From an uncultured Bacteroides sp. (GTDB taxonomy: Bacteria > Bacteroidota > Bacteroidia > Bacteroidales > Bacteroidaceae): a stretch of 21,635 nucleotides of DNA. A model generated the notes under the pieces. It was not told where the DNA came from and did no database searches. It was given only the letters and a program-made list of their open reading frames with translations. Of this stretch, positions 1 through 9,351 are shown piece by piece (the stretch's first letter is position 1; every line of letters starts with the position of its first letter). The translations under genes were made by a program, and so were the position numbers. The DNA lies in NCBI GenBank assembly GCA_934716785.1, contig CAKUYM010000035.1, positions 1 to 21,635 on the forward strand. The letters run 5' to 3'.

Positions 1-2
1 TG

Positions 3-2264
3 TTGCTTGCTATTCTTCTTTTCTCTCTGGTGTTTGTGCATCACGAGATGGAAGCTCTGTCGGCCGCCGACGATCGGCAGAACTTGCGGACAGACAGTCT
101 GCTGACTCTGATGCATGAGAAAGACCAAAATACGATTCAGATGCTCCGGGTGTTGAGTGAGGCGAATGACAGCCTGCTTTCCGCTTCGGAGATTGAAGAG
201 ATTATTTCCGAGCGAGATTCCGTCATAACCCACCAACGAGTGCAGCATAGGGTTATCACCAAGCGTGATTCCCTGCTGACTACCGCCAAGAAGAAAGGCT
301 TCTTCAAAAGGTTGGCAGAAGTGTTCGCGCCATCCCGACAGGATAGTGCCGTGTTGGTAAATACCTCCTTGGAGGTGGCTACGGATACGATTCTGGAGCC
401 TGTCGCTTCCAAAGACTCCCTTCAGCAAAAGATTCGTATGGCTACTGAAGAAAAAAAACTCCAAAGAAAGAAAACGATTCGCCGTACCAGTACTAAGTAT
501 CAACGCATGAATTCACAGTTGACGGCAAGGATGGACAGTCTGATCAAGCAATATCAGGAGGAGACAACTTTGCGCGACCGCCAGGAGGCCGAGATGCAGC
601 AGGAAGTTAGGATGCGCTCCGCACGTACCATTGCCGGAATAGCTATCGGAGCAGTTCTGTTGTCTGCCTTTTTCTTGGTATTGATAGTACGCGACATCTC
701 CCGTAACAACCGCTACCGCCGCCAACTGGAAGAGGCGAACAAACGGGCGGAAGACCTGCTCGTTGCCCGTGAGAAGTTGATGCTTGCCATTACTCATGAC
801 TTCAAAGCGCCGTTGGGCTCTATCATGGGGTACACCGAACTGCTTTCCCGACTGACTGAGGATGAACGCCAACGTTTCTACCTTGACAACATGAAAAGTT
901 CTTCGGAGCATCTTCTGAAGTTAGTCAGCGACCTGCTCGATTTCCATCGTCTTGACCTTAATAAGGCGGAAGTGAACCGTGTCACGTTTAATCCTTCACA
1001 GTTATTTGAGGAGATTTATGTCAGTTTTGAACCTCTGACGGCTGCCAAAGGGTTGGCTTTGCAGTGCCATGTCGCTCCGGAGCTGAACGGACGCTACATC
1101 AGTGATCCTCTGCGACTTCGGCAGATTGTGAATAATCTTCTGTCTAATGCCGTGAAATTCACTCAACAGGGCGGGATAACGCTGACAGCCCGATATGACT
1201 CATCTAAGTTGACAGTAAAGGTGGCAGATACCGGAAAGGGCATGGCTGCGGAAGACTGCGAGCGCATCTTTCAGGAGTTTACGCGTTTGTCAGGCGCACA
1301 GGGAGAAGAAGGCTTCGGATTGGGATTGTCCATAGTGAAGAAATTGGTCGTTTTGCTTGAAGGAACCATTGACGTGCAGAGCAAATTGGGCGAGGGGAGT
1401 TGCTTTACTGTTGTCTTGCCGCTTTATCCCGTAGGTGACTCTGTGAGGGAGAGTCGTCCGTTATCAGTAAACGAGCCGACGGATACCGATAAAGAGGCGG
1501 TTGCTGTTCCTCAGCTGAAGGTATCCCGTGTCCTTTTGATCGATGATGACAGAATCCAACTCCGGCTGACAGAGGCCATGCTGAAACAACAAGGCATCGA
1601 TGCTGTGGGTTGCGAGCAACTTGAAGAACTTATCGAGCAACTTCGTACTTCCGTATTTGATGTCTTGTTGACGGATATACAGATGCCGGCTATCAATGGC
1701 TTCGATTTGGTGAAACTGCTGCGTGCTTCCAATATCCCGCAGGCAAAGACCATCCCCGTGATTGCCGTGACTGCCCGCAGTGAAATGGATGAATCGGCCT
1801 TGCATGAGCATGGATTTGCCGGATGCCTGCACAAGCCATTCTCCGTGAAAGAATTATTGCAAGCTGTCAATGAGGGACAACCGGCAACCGATGCCTCCCC
1901 TCTTGTAGAAAATACTGAGAATGCTGCGATAAATCTCTCCGCACTTACCGCTTATTCCGAAGATGACCCGGAAGCGGCGCATTCCATCATTCAGACTTTT
2001 ATAGAAGAGACCCGGAAGAATGCCGATCGGATGCGTCAGGCATTGTCGGACAAGGATATGGACGGGATAGCCGCTATGGCTCATAAGTTGCTGCCGCTTT
2101 TCTCTTTGATAAATGCATCGAGGGCTGTGGCTCTATTAAACTGGTTGGAGATGCGGCGCGGACAAATATTTGTAGAAGAGGCGGGTGAGAAAGTTGTTTG
2201 TGCGCTTGAAGAAATTCAGCAGGTTTTGAAAGAGGTGGCAAACCGGGTCGAAAGGAATGAATAA
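3..2264 (+). CDS. Hybrid sensor histidine kinase with receiver and HPt domains (5' end outside window)
   Basis: This inner-membrane signalling protein should autophosphorylate on histidine and relay phosphate His-Asp-His within one chain. A first hydrophobic segment lies at the very start. It is followed by a charged, coiled-coil-like and probably periplasmic stretch, then a second membrane helix at about residues 209-229 (numbering from base 3). The HisKA H-box THDFKAPLGS places the phosphorylated His at 265. The ATPase domain shows an N-box (NNLLSNAVKF, around 378-387), G1 (DTGKGM, D409) and G2 (GFGLGLS). The receiver domain (about 507-625) has the acidic pocket DDD, the phospho-acceptor D558 in LLTDIQMP and K611 in HKPF. 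The C-terminal HPt domain (about 650-745) has H694 in AHKLLPLF. There is no DNA-binding domain, so a separate response regulator is expected. The codon at base 3 is TTG inside a hydrophobic segment, so the true start is probably upstream and the gene is 5'-partial. The signal sensed is unknown. Confidence 0.93.
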   Translation: MLAILLFSLVFVHHEMEALSAADDRQNLRTDSLLTLMHEKDQNTIQMLRVLSEANDSLLSASEIEEIISERDSVITHQRVQHRVITKRDSLLTTAKKKGFFKRLAEVFAPSRQDSAVLVNTSLEVATDTILEPVASKDSLQQKIRMATEEKKLQRKKTIRRTSTKYQRMNSQLTARMDSLIKQYQEETTLRDRQEAEMQQEVRMRSARTIAGIAIGAVLLSAFFLVLIVRDISRNNRYRRQLEEANKRAEDLLVAREKLMLAITHDFKAPLGSIMGYTELLSRLTEDERQRFYLDNMKSSSEHLLKLVSDLLDFHRLDLNKAEVNRVTFNPSQLFEEIYVSFEPLTAAKGLALQCHVAPELNGRYISDPLRLRQIVNNLLSNAVKFTQQGGITLTARYDSSKLTVKVADTGKGMAAEDCERIFQEFTRLSGAQGEEGFGLGLSIVKKLVVLLEGTIDVQSKLGEGSCFTVVLPLYPVGDSVRESRPLSVNEPTDTDKEAVAVPQLKVSRVLLIDDDRIQLRLTEAMLKQQGIDAVGCEQLEELIEQLRTSVFDVLLTDIQMPAINGFDLVKLLRASNIPQAKTIPVIAVTARSEMDESALHEHGFAGCLHKPFSVKELLQAVNEGQPATDASPLVENTENAAINLSALTAYSEDDPEAAHSIIQTFIEETRKNADRMRQALSDKDMDGIAAMAHKLLPLFSLINASRAVALLNWLEMRRGQIFVEEAGEKVVCALEEIQQVLKEVANRVERNE

Positions 2265-2368
2265 CTTGTACATTTCTTTGTTGCAGGACATTTTACCCCC
2301 ATCGTCAACTTTTTCTCAGAATTATTTGTTTACTTTGTGTCACTTAATTCACACTGGCACATTTTTTC

Positions 2369-5300
2369 ATGAAACGAAAATGGATACGCTGGGTAAGCCG
2401 GATACTGCTTGCTCCTATTATACTCTTTGTAATACTAATGGTATTGCTTTACGTCCCGCCCGTACAAAACCTTTTGCGGCGGGAAGTGGCAATTTATGCC
2501 TCGAAGGCAACAGGCATGCAGATTCAGGTGGAGCGGATCGATCTTCGTTTCCCGCTCAATTTGCTGGTGCGTGGTGTGGAAGTCATTCAGCAACCGGATA
2601 CACTCTTGTCTTTGGAGAGCCTGAATGTGCGTGTGCAGGCATGGCCGTTAATCAAAGGAAAGGTGGAAGTGGACGAGGTGACGTTGAATCATGTCACTTT
2701 CAATTCTGCCAATCTGATAGACGGCATGGAGATACGGGGCGTGTTGGGACGTTTCTTCCTGCAAAGTCACGGAGTCGATTTGCCCGATGAAACGGTAATC
2801 ATCAATGCGACGGAACTATCGGATACCCATGTGCAGATGTTGATGAACGATACCACGACTGCCCCCAAGGATACCACTGACTCCGCTCCCGTAAATTGGA
2901 AAATAGACCTCCATCGGCTGAAACTGAAAAACGTATCGTTCAGTATGCAGCTTCCCGCCGATTCCATGCGGATGGCGGCGCGTATCGGTGACGCCGTTGT
3001 TACTGATGCACAGGCCGACCTGAAAAATCAGTTCTATGGGCTGCAACATTTCTTATTGTCGGGTGCTTCTGCCAGTTACAATACCGGAACAGCAAAACCT
3101 GCCGAAGGTTTCGACGCTTCCCATATCGCCGTCCGTGATATCCGCATTGTTTTGGACTCCTTATTATATAGGGGAAAGGATATGAATGCCGTAATCCGTG
3201 AATTCTCTCTGAACGAACGGTCCGGACTGAGTATCGCCTCGCTTACGGGAAGGGCGTATTCCAATGATTCCATCATCAGTATCCCCGGCTTGAAACTGCA
3301 AACTCACCATTCTCAAATAGATTTGTCCGCCCATACCTATTGGGAACTTGTCAATATCCCGACCACGGGACGCTTGTCTGCCAACTTAAACGCTTATATC
3401 GGCAAAGAGGACGTTATGCTATTCACCGGTGGACTGCCGGATAGCTTTAAGGAGGCTTATCCTTTCCGGCCGCTTGTTATCCGTGCCGGTACGGACGGGA
3501 ATCTGAAAGAGATGCAGATCTCCCGCTTTACGGTAGACTTGCCGGGGGCATTCTCTTTAGAGGGTGGAGGTATCCTTGAGAATCTTGCCGACAGCACTAC
3601 CCGTTCCGGAACCATCGGGCTGGAAATGACTACCCGGAATCTGAACTTCCTGACTGCCCTGTCCGGCGAAGCTCCCAATGGCACGATTGTCATTCCCGAC
3701 AGTATGAGCATGGTTGCGCAGGTGGATATCAAAGGTACTGAATACAAGGCAAACCTGCACTTGGAGGAGGGAGAAGGGGCTATGGATATGAATGCGGTAT
3801 TGAATACGACTACCGAAGTTTATAATGCAGACCTGAAAGTGGATAACCTGCAACTCCATAATTTCCTGCCGAAAGATTCTATTTATGAACTCTCCCTCTC
3901 GGCCGCTGCCAATGGTCGCGGGCTGGATGTGATGTCTTATCAATCTTACGCAAAACTGAATCTGTCGTTAGACCGGCTTCATTATGCCCGCTATAATCTC
4001 TCTAATGTCCATCTGACCGGAGATTTGAAAGGCGCATTGGCGACGGTCAATCTGACGAGTGACAATGCACTGTTGAAGATGACAACGGATGCTGAGTATA
4101 ACCTGGCGCACAGCTACCCCGACGGCAAAGTGACGGTCGGCGTCACCCGGCTCGATCTGTATGAGTTGGGACTGATACCCCAACCTATGAAACGGCCGTT
4201 GGCTTTTGATCTTACGGCAGAAGCTCATCGGGACTTGGTGGCGGCGCATCTTACCTCCGGCGATATGGAACTCGACCTGAGCACACGCTCCGGTGTCAAC
4301 CCGCTGATCAGCCAGTCTACCCGTTTTGTAGATGTCCTGATGAAGCAGATTGACGAGAAAACTTTGAATCACGCCGAGTTGCGTAAGGCATTGCCGACTG
4401 CTCTCTTGTCTTTCTCGGCAGGAAAGGAGAACCCGTTGGCTTATTACTTGGCTACCAGAAATATATCCTATAATGACGCTTCCGTGAAATTCGGCACGGC
4501 TCCCGATTGGGGCATCAACGGAAAGGCAGCGGTACACGCATTGAAAGTGGACACGTTGCGGCTGGATACTCTTTTCTTCACAGTCAAGCAGGACACTACG
4601 CTTATGAAGTTGCGTGCCGGTGTGATAAACGGACCGAAGAATCCGCAATTCTCTTTCGCTACTACTCTGACTGGTGAGATTCGCGACCGCGATGCGGAGT
4701 TGGTGGTAGACTATAAGAATGGTAAAGGCGAAACCGGCATATTGCTGGGCGTCAATGCCCGCCCTCTGTTCGAAGGGCATGGCAAAGGTAACGGAATCGC
4801 TTTCACGTTGATTCCCGAGAATCCGATAGTCGCTTTTCAGAAGTTCCATTTCAACGAGAACCACAACTGGATTTATCTGCACAAAAATATGCGCGTCTAT
4901 GCCAATGTGGATATGTGGGATGAGGAAGGAATGGGATTTAGGGTTCATTCCATACCGGGCGATACGGTGTCTTTGCAGAATATAGATGTCGAGGTCCGCA
5001 GGATTCGTCTGCAAGAGATAATGAGTGTGTTGCCTTACTTCCCCGAAATAACCGGATTGTTCTCGCTGGAGGCTCATTATGTACAGACGGAGAAGGACTT
5101 GCAGCTTTCGGCCGAGGCATCTATCGACGAACTGACTTACGAACGTCAGCGTATCGGTGACGTAGCCTTGGGGGCTGTCTGGCTGCCGGGCGAGCAGGGA
5201 AAACAATATCTCAATGCTTATCTGAATCATGAACAGGTGGAGGTGTTGGTGGCAGACGGGAAGCTGACTCCTACCCGGACGGGCAAAGACAGTCTGGAAG

Positions 5301-6880
5301 TGAATGCGACACTGGAGCATTTTCCGCTTCGGGTGGCGAATGTGTTTATTCCCGATGGGGTGGTTGCTCTATCCGGTGACATGGACGGCGACCTGAATAT
5401 TATGGGCAGCATTGAGCAGCCATTGATAAATGGACAATTGGTTTTGGACAGCGTTGCTGTTCTTTCCAGCCAATACAATGCGCGTTTCATGCTCGACAAC
5501 CGTCCGGTACAGATAAAGAACAATCGGTTGGAGTTTGATAAATTTGCTATTTACACCACATCGAAGAATCCGTTTACTATCGACGGATACGTCGACTTCC
5601 GGGATATGAGTCGTCCGATGGCGAACCTGAATATGCTGGCACAGAACTATACATTACTGAATGCCAAGCGTACTCGTGAAAGTTTGGTTTACGGTAAGGT
5701 GTTTGCCGATTTCCGGGCAACGGTGAAAGGACCTCTGGATGCGTTGAATATGCGTGGAAACGTAAGTCTGCTGGGTAATACCGATGTTTCGTATGTCCTG
5801 ACCGATTCTCCGTTGACCGTGCAAGACCGTCTGGGAAGTCTCGTCTCCTTTACATCATTTAGTGACACCACGACCGTTGTCCGGCAAGAAGTGCCTACCG
5901 TCTCTTTGGGCGGACTGGACATGCTGATGATGGTACACATCGACCCCGCCGTCCGAGTGAAAGTCGATTTGGATACAAGTAACGACAATCGTATCGAACT
6001 GGAGGGCGGTGGCGACCTCTCCATGAAGTATACGCCGCAAGGCGACCTGACATTGACCGGACGATACACGTTGAGCGGCGGTCTGATGAAATACGCCTTG
6101 CCGGTGATTTCAGCGAAAGAATTTTCCATTAATAACGGCAGTTATGTGGAATGGACGGGAAATCCGATGGACCCGATGTTGAATTTCAAGGCGACCGACC
6201 GTATCCGTGCATCCGTATCCGAAGGAGAGAACGGGGGAAGCCGTATGGTCAATTTCGATGTATCTGTTGTAATCAAGAATCGCTTGGACAATCTTTCGTT
6301 CGCGTTCGACGTATCGGCTCCCGAAGATGCGACCGTGCAGAATGAGTTGACGGCTATGGGGGCGGAAGAGCGGGGCAAACAGGCCTTGTATATCATGCTG
6401 ATGAAAACTTATCTCGGCACCGGACCGATTGGGGGTGGTGGCGGCGGACTCGCAAAATTGAACATGGGGTCTGCTCTGACTTCCGTATTGAGCAGTCAGA
6501 TAAATTCACTGATGGGCAATCTGAAGAATGCGAGCCTGTCTGTCGGGGTTGAGGACCATGACGACTCGGAGACGGGAAGCAAGCGTACGGATTATAGTTT
6601 CCGCTATTCGCAACGCCTGTTCAACAACCGTTTCCAAATCGTAATCGGCGGCAAAGTCTCTACGGGCGAGAATGCAACGAACAATGCCGAATCATTTATT
6701 GACAATATCTCCTTGGAGTATCGTTTGGACAGGACGGGGACACGCTATGTCCGGCTGTTCTATGACAAGAACTATGAGAGTGTGCTCGAAGGAGAGATTA
6801 CGGAAACCGGAGTCGGTCTGGTACTTCGCAAAAAACTGGATAAGCTCAGTGAACTGTTCATCTTTAAGAAAAAGAAGTAA
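2369..6880 (+). CDS. tamB: TamB-like translocation and assembly module protein (DUF490 family)
   Basis: This is a very large protein (1503 residues) expected to be anchored in the inner membrane and to span the periplasm. In TamB/AsmA-like families it assists outer-membrane assembly or lipid transport together with an Omp85 partner. It begins with MKRKWIRW and a single hydrophobic helix at about residues 8-28. A long beta-rich, repetitive body follows with no enzymatic motif. The C-terminal part (from about residue 1050) looks like the DUF490 domain and ends in a basic tail. A run of six glycines (residues 1355-1360) follows the YIMLMKTYLG helix. The ATG at 2369 directly precedes a proper membrane anchor, which supports this start. 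The 104 bp upstream gap shows only an imperfect promoter-like TACTTTG at 2331-2337. The Omp85 gene begins 2 bp after the stop, so the two are almost certainly co-expressed. The family call is strong; the exact substrate is not known. Confidence 0.93.
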   Translation: MKRKWIRWVSRILLAPIILFVILMVLLYVPPVQNLLRREVAIYASKATGMQIQVERIDLRFPLNLLVRGVEVIQQPDTLLSLESLNVRVQAWPLIKGKVEVDEVTLNHVTFNSANLIDGMEIRGVLGRFFLQSHGVDLPDETVIINATELSDTHVQMLMNDTTTAPKDTTDSAPVNWKIDLHRLKLKNVSFSMQLPADSMRMAARIGDAVVTDAQADLKNQFYGLQHFLLSGASASYNTGTAKPAEGFDASHIAVRDIRIVLDSLLYRGKDMNAVIREFSLNERSGLSIASLTGRAYSNDSIISIPGLKLQTHHSQIDLSAHTYWELVNIPTTGRLSANLNAYIGKEDVMLFTGGLPDSFKEAYPFRPLVIRAGTDGNLKEMQISRFTVDLPGAFSLEGGGILENLADSTTRSGTIGLEMTTRNLNFLTALSGEAPNGTIVIPDSMSMVAQVDIKGTEYKANLHLEEGEGAMDMNAVLNTTTEVYNADLKVDNLQLHNFLPKDSIYELSLSAAANGRGLDVMSYQSYAKLNLSLDRLHYARYNLSNVHLTGDLKGALATVNLTSDNALLKMTTDAEYNLAHSYPDGKVTVGVTRLDLYELGLIPQPMKRPLAFDLTAEAHRDLVAAHLTSGDMELDLSTRSGVNPLISQSTRFVDVLMKQIDEKTLNHAELRKALPTALLSFSAGKENPLAYYLATRNISYNDASVKFGTAPDWGINGKAAVHALKVDTLRLDTLFFTVKQDTTLMKLRAGVINGPKNPQFSFATTLTGEIRDRDAELVVDYKNGKGETGILLGVNARPLFEGHGKGNGIAFTLIPENPIVAFQKFHFNENHNWIYLHKNMRVYANVDMWDEEGMGFRVHSIPGDTVSLQNIDVEVRRIRLQEIMSVLPYFPEITGLFSLEAHYVQTEKDLQLSAEASIDELTYERQRIGDVALGAVWLPGEQGKQYLNAYLNHEQVEVLVADGKLTPTRTGKDSLEVNATLEHFPLRVANVFIPDGVVALSGDMDGDLNIMGSIEQPLINGQLVLDSVAVLSSQYNARFMLDNRPVQIKNNRLEFDKFAIYTTSKNPFTIDGYVDFRDMSRPMANLNMLAQNYTLLNAKRTRESLVYGKVFADFRATVKGPLDALNMRGNVSLLGNTDVSYVLTDSPLTVQDRLGSLVSFTSFSDTTTVVRQEVPTVSLGGLDMLMMVHIDPAVRVKVDLDTSNDNRIELEGGGDLSMKYTPQGDLTLTGRYTLSGGLMKYALPVISAKEFSINNGSYVEWTGNPMDPMLNFKATDRIRASVSEGENGGSRMVNFDVSVVIKNRLDNLSFAFDVSAPEDATVQNELTAMGAEERGKQALYIMLMKTYLGTGPIGGGGGGLAKLNMGSALTSVLSSQINSLMGNLKNASLSVGVEDHDDSETGSKRTDYSFRYSQRLFNNRFQIVIGGKVSTGENATNNAESFIDNISLEYRLDRTGTRYVRLFYDKNYESVLEGEITETGVGLVLRKKLDKLSELFIFKKKK

Positions 6881-6882
6881 GA

Positions 6883-9225
6883 ATGAAAAGTATATATAGT
6901 AACATAATCATTGCTTGTCTGATTGGTGGCGCATTGTTTTCGGGTTGCTCTGTAACGAAACATCTGCCTGAGGGGGAAGTGCTTTATACCGGTGGGGATA
7001 TCGTTGTGGAGAATAAATCGACCACATCGGTCGGAGTGACGGCTCTGACGGAGGTGAATGCGGCTCTTGACAAGACTCCCAGTACGACAATGTTGTGGGG
7101 ATTTCTCCATGTCCCTTTTAAAATGTGGATGTACAATGACTTTGTGAAGTACAAGAAAGGACTTGGAAAGTGGATGTTCAACCGTTTTGCGGCTAATCCG
7201 CCTGTCTTTATTTCCACAGTCAATCCTGATGTGCGTGTAAAGGTGGCCACCAATCTGTTGCATGATTACGGCTATTTCAACGGCAAGGTGACTTATGAGA
7301 CCTTGGTCGACAAGAAGGACAGTCTGAAAGCAAGCATTCTCTATACGGTGGACATGAAGAATCCTTATTTCATTGATACGGTATATTACCGGCGCTTTAC
7401 TCCGCAGACCTTGCAGATTATGGAACGCGGACGCCGGATGTCTTATATAAGTCCCGGCGAACAGTTTAATGTGGTGGATCTGGATGAAGAACGCAACCGT
7501 ATCAGTACGCTGTTGCGCAACCGCGGATATTTCTTTTTCCGTCCCGACTATATGACCTATCAGGCGGATACGACTTTGGTGCCCGGCGGGCATATCAGTC
7601 TCCGGCTGATTCCCGTTCCGGGACTCCCTGCGGCAGCCCAGCGTCCTTATTATTTAGGAGATGCCTCTGTCTACCTGTTTGGAAAAAATGGGGAAGAGCC
7701 CACTGACAGTATGATGTATAAGAACCTGAACATCCATTATTATAAGAAATTACAGGTTCGCCCCAATATGCTCTACCGGTGGCTCAACTATCAGCAGTTT
7801 GTAAGGAATGCGCAGATGCGTGCTTCCAATCGCACCCGTCTCTACAGCCAGTATCGTCAGGAACAGGTGCAGGAGAAGCTCAGTCAATTGGGAATATTCA
7901 GTTATATGGATTTGCAATATGCTCCCAAAGATACGACCGCTGCTTGTGATACATTGAATATTGCCATGCAGGCTACTTTCGCCAAGCCTCTGGATGCGGA
8001 ACTGGAATTGAATGTGGTTACTAAAAGCAATGACCAGACCGGTCCCGGCGCCTCGTTCGGTGTCACCCGTAACAACGTGTTTGGTGGCGGGGAGAGCTGG
8101 AATGTAAAGCTGAAAGGATCTTATGAATGGCAGACCGGAGGCGGGCAGAAAAACTCTTTGATGAACAGTTGGGAGATGGGGCTGTCCACTTCTCTCACTT
8201 TCCCGCGAGTGGTGTTCCCCCGTTTGGGCAAGATGGAGTTTGATTTTCCCGCCACTACCACTTTCCGCTTGTATGTCGACCAGTTGAATCGTGCCAAGTA
8301 TTACAAGCTATTGTCGTTTGGTGGAAATGCGACTTATGACTTTCAGCCGACACGTACCAGCCGGCATAGCATCACCCCTTTCCGATTGACGTTTAACGTG
8401 TTGCAGCACAGAACAAAAGAATTTCAGGAGATTGCCGCTGCCAACCCTGCGCTATACGTCAGTCTCGACAATCAGTTCATCCCGGCTATGGAGTACACAT
8501 ATACGTATGACAATGCTGCTGTGCGCGGAGTGAAGAATCCTATCTGGTGGCAGTCTACCGTAACTTCTGCCGGAAACCTGACTGCTACCATCTACCGTGC
8601 TTTCGGCCGGCCTTATAATGAGGAGGGAAAGAAACTCTTGGGGGCTCCCTTCTCCCAGTTTATGAAGTTCAATACGGAATTCCGTCACTTATGGAATATG
8701 GACCGTAATAATAAGGTGGCTTCCCGTGTGGCTTTGGGGGCTCTTTTTTCATACGGCAATGCTACGGTTGCTCCCTACAGCGAACAGTTTTATGTCGGTG
8801 GCGCCAACAGTATCCGTGCTTTCACCGTGCGCAGTATCGGCCCCGGCGGCTTTCATCCGGAAGACAGCAAGTATTCTTACCTCGACCAGACAGGTACCTT
8901 CCGTCTCGAAGCAAACGTAGAATATCGTTTCCGTATCTTTAAAAGCATCTGGGGAGCTACCTTTCTGGATGCGGGTAACGTCTGGCTGATGCGCAAAGAT
9001 GAGGCTCGTCCCGATTCACAGCTCCGGTTGAAGACTTTCCCGAAACAAATAGCGTTGGGCACGGGTGTAGGCGTCCGTTATGATATGGATATTCTTGTGT
9101 TCCGTTTCGACTTCGGTATACCTTTGCATTTGCCTTATGATACGGGCAGGAGCGGCTATTATAATGTCACCGGGGCTTTCTTCAAGAACTTGGGAATACA
9201 TTTTGCTATCGGTTATCCCTTTTAA
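6883..9225 (+). CDS. tamL: TamA/BamA-family outer membrane protein with lipoprotein signal (TamL type)
   Basis: This is an outer-membrane Omp85-superfamily protein of 780 residues and the likely partner of the TamB protein encoded 2 bp upstream. The N terminus is a hydrophobic signal peptide ending in LFSGC, with Cys22 as the probable lipidation site. TamA in Proteobacteria has an ordinary signal peptide; a lipoprotein variant (TamL) is known from Bacteroidota. Residues about 30-350 contain POTRA-like modules with recurring pieces such as LLHDYGYFNGKV and LLRNRGYFFF. The barrel begins near GASFGVTRNNVFGGG and runs to a C-terminal aromatic residue (GYPF). The family L6-loop signature VRGF appears here as IRAF (644-647). 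Residues after Cys22 (SVTKHLPEG) are not the acidic stretch typical of surface lipoprotein export, so I infer the lipid anchor faces the periplasm. It could in principle act in another Omp85 pathway, but the tamB linkage argues for TAM. Confidence 0.9.
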   Translation: MKSIYSNIIIACLIGGALFSGCSVTKHLPEGEVLYTGGDIVVENKSTTSVGVTALTEVNAALDKTPSTTMLWGFLHVPFKMWMYNDFVKYKKGLGKWMFNRFAANPPVFISTVNPDVRVKVATNLLHDYGYFNGKVTYETLVDKKDSLKASILYTVDMKNPYFIDTVYYRRFTPQTLQIMERGRRMSYISPGEQFNVVDLDEERNRISTLLRNRGYFFFRPDYMTYQADTTLVPGGHISLRLIPVPGLPAAAQRPYYLGDASVYLFGKNGEEPTDSMMYKNLNIHYYKKLQVRPNMLYRWLNYQQFVRNAQMRASNRTRLYSQYRQEQVQEKLSQLGIFSYMDLQYAPKDTTAACDTLNIAMQATFAKPLDAELELNVVTKSNDQTGPGASFGVTRNNVFGGGESWNVKLKGSYEWQTGGGQKNSLMNSWEMGLSTSLTFPRVVFPRLGKMEFDFPATTTFRLYVDQLNRAKYYKLLSFGGNATYDFQPTRTSRHSITPFRLTFNVLQHRTKEFQEIAAANPALYVSLDNQFIPAMEYTYTYDNAAVRGVKNPIWWQSTVTSAGNLTATIYRAFGRPYNEEGKKLLGAPFSQFMKFNTEFRHLWNMDRNNKVASRVALGALFSYGNATVAPYSEQFYVGGANSIRAFTVRSIGPGGFHPEDSKYSYLDQTGTFRLEANVEYRFRIFKSIWGATFLDAGNVWLMRKDEARPDSQLRLKTFPKQIALGTGVGVRYDMDILVFRFDFGIPLHLPYDTGRSGYYNVTGAFFKNLGIHFAIGYPF

Positions 9226-9285
9226 TGAATGATTTTTGTACGTTTTCGGCGAATAATGATTGATATTTGTCCCGACGGTATCAAC

Positions 9286-9301
9286 TATTTTTGTAAATTT
9301 G
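9286..9301 (+). promoter_or_regulatory. Candidate Bacteroides promoter, two adjoining -7 boxes
   Basis: Two abutting matches to the Bacteroides -7 consensus TAnnTTTG are seen: TATTTTTG (9286-9293) and TAAATTTG (9294-9301), 51-66 bp before the nucleotidyltransferase start. A TTTG that could serve as a -33 element lies at 9266-9269. It is 16 nt from the first box and 24 nt from the second, whereas about 19-21 nt is usual. So the position is credible but which box is used is unclear. Confidence 0.5.
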
Positions 9302-9351
9302 CAACGCAAATAATACCATTGACATTACTAACCTTTTAATATTACAAAATT

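Noticed and set aside
3..5. Start codon of the sensor kinase at base 3
   Set aside because: The codon is TTG within a hydrophobic segment at the very edge of the window. It is more probably an internal Leu codon of a gene that starts further left.
2257..2790. 177-codon plus-strand frame across the kinase-tamB junction
   Set aside because: Most of it overlaps the 5' part of tamB in another frame. The translation is low-complexity (Cys, Gly, Arg and Ser rich) and resembles no protein family.
3968..5320. Long (450-codon) open frame on the minus strand inside tamB
   Set aside because: It is antisense to a well-supported TamB gene. Its translation has no recognisable domain and an amino-acid composition (rich in Gln, His, Arg) typical of an antisense shadow.
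9226..9351. Terminator after tamL
   Set aside because: I could not find a convincing GC-rich inverted repeat followed by a T tract in this gap. Transcription from tamB-tamL may run on or end by another mechanism.
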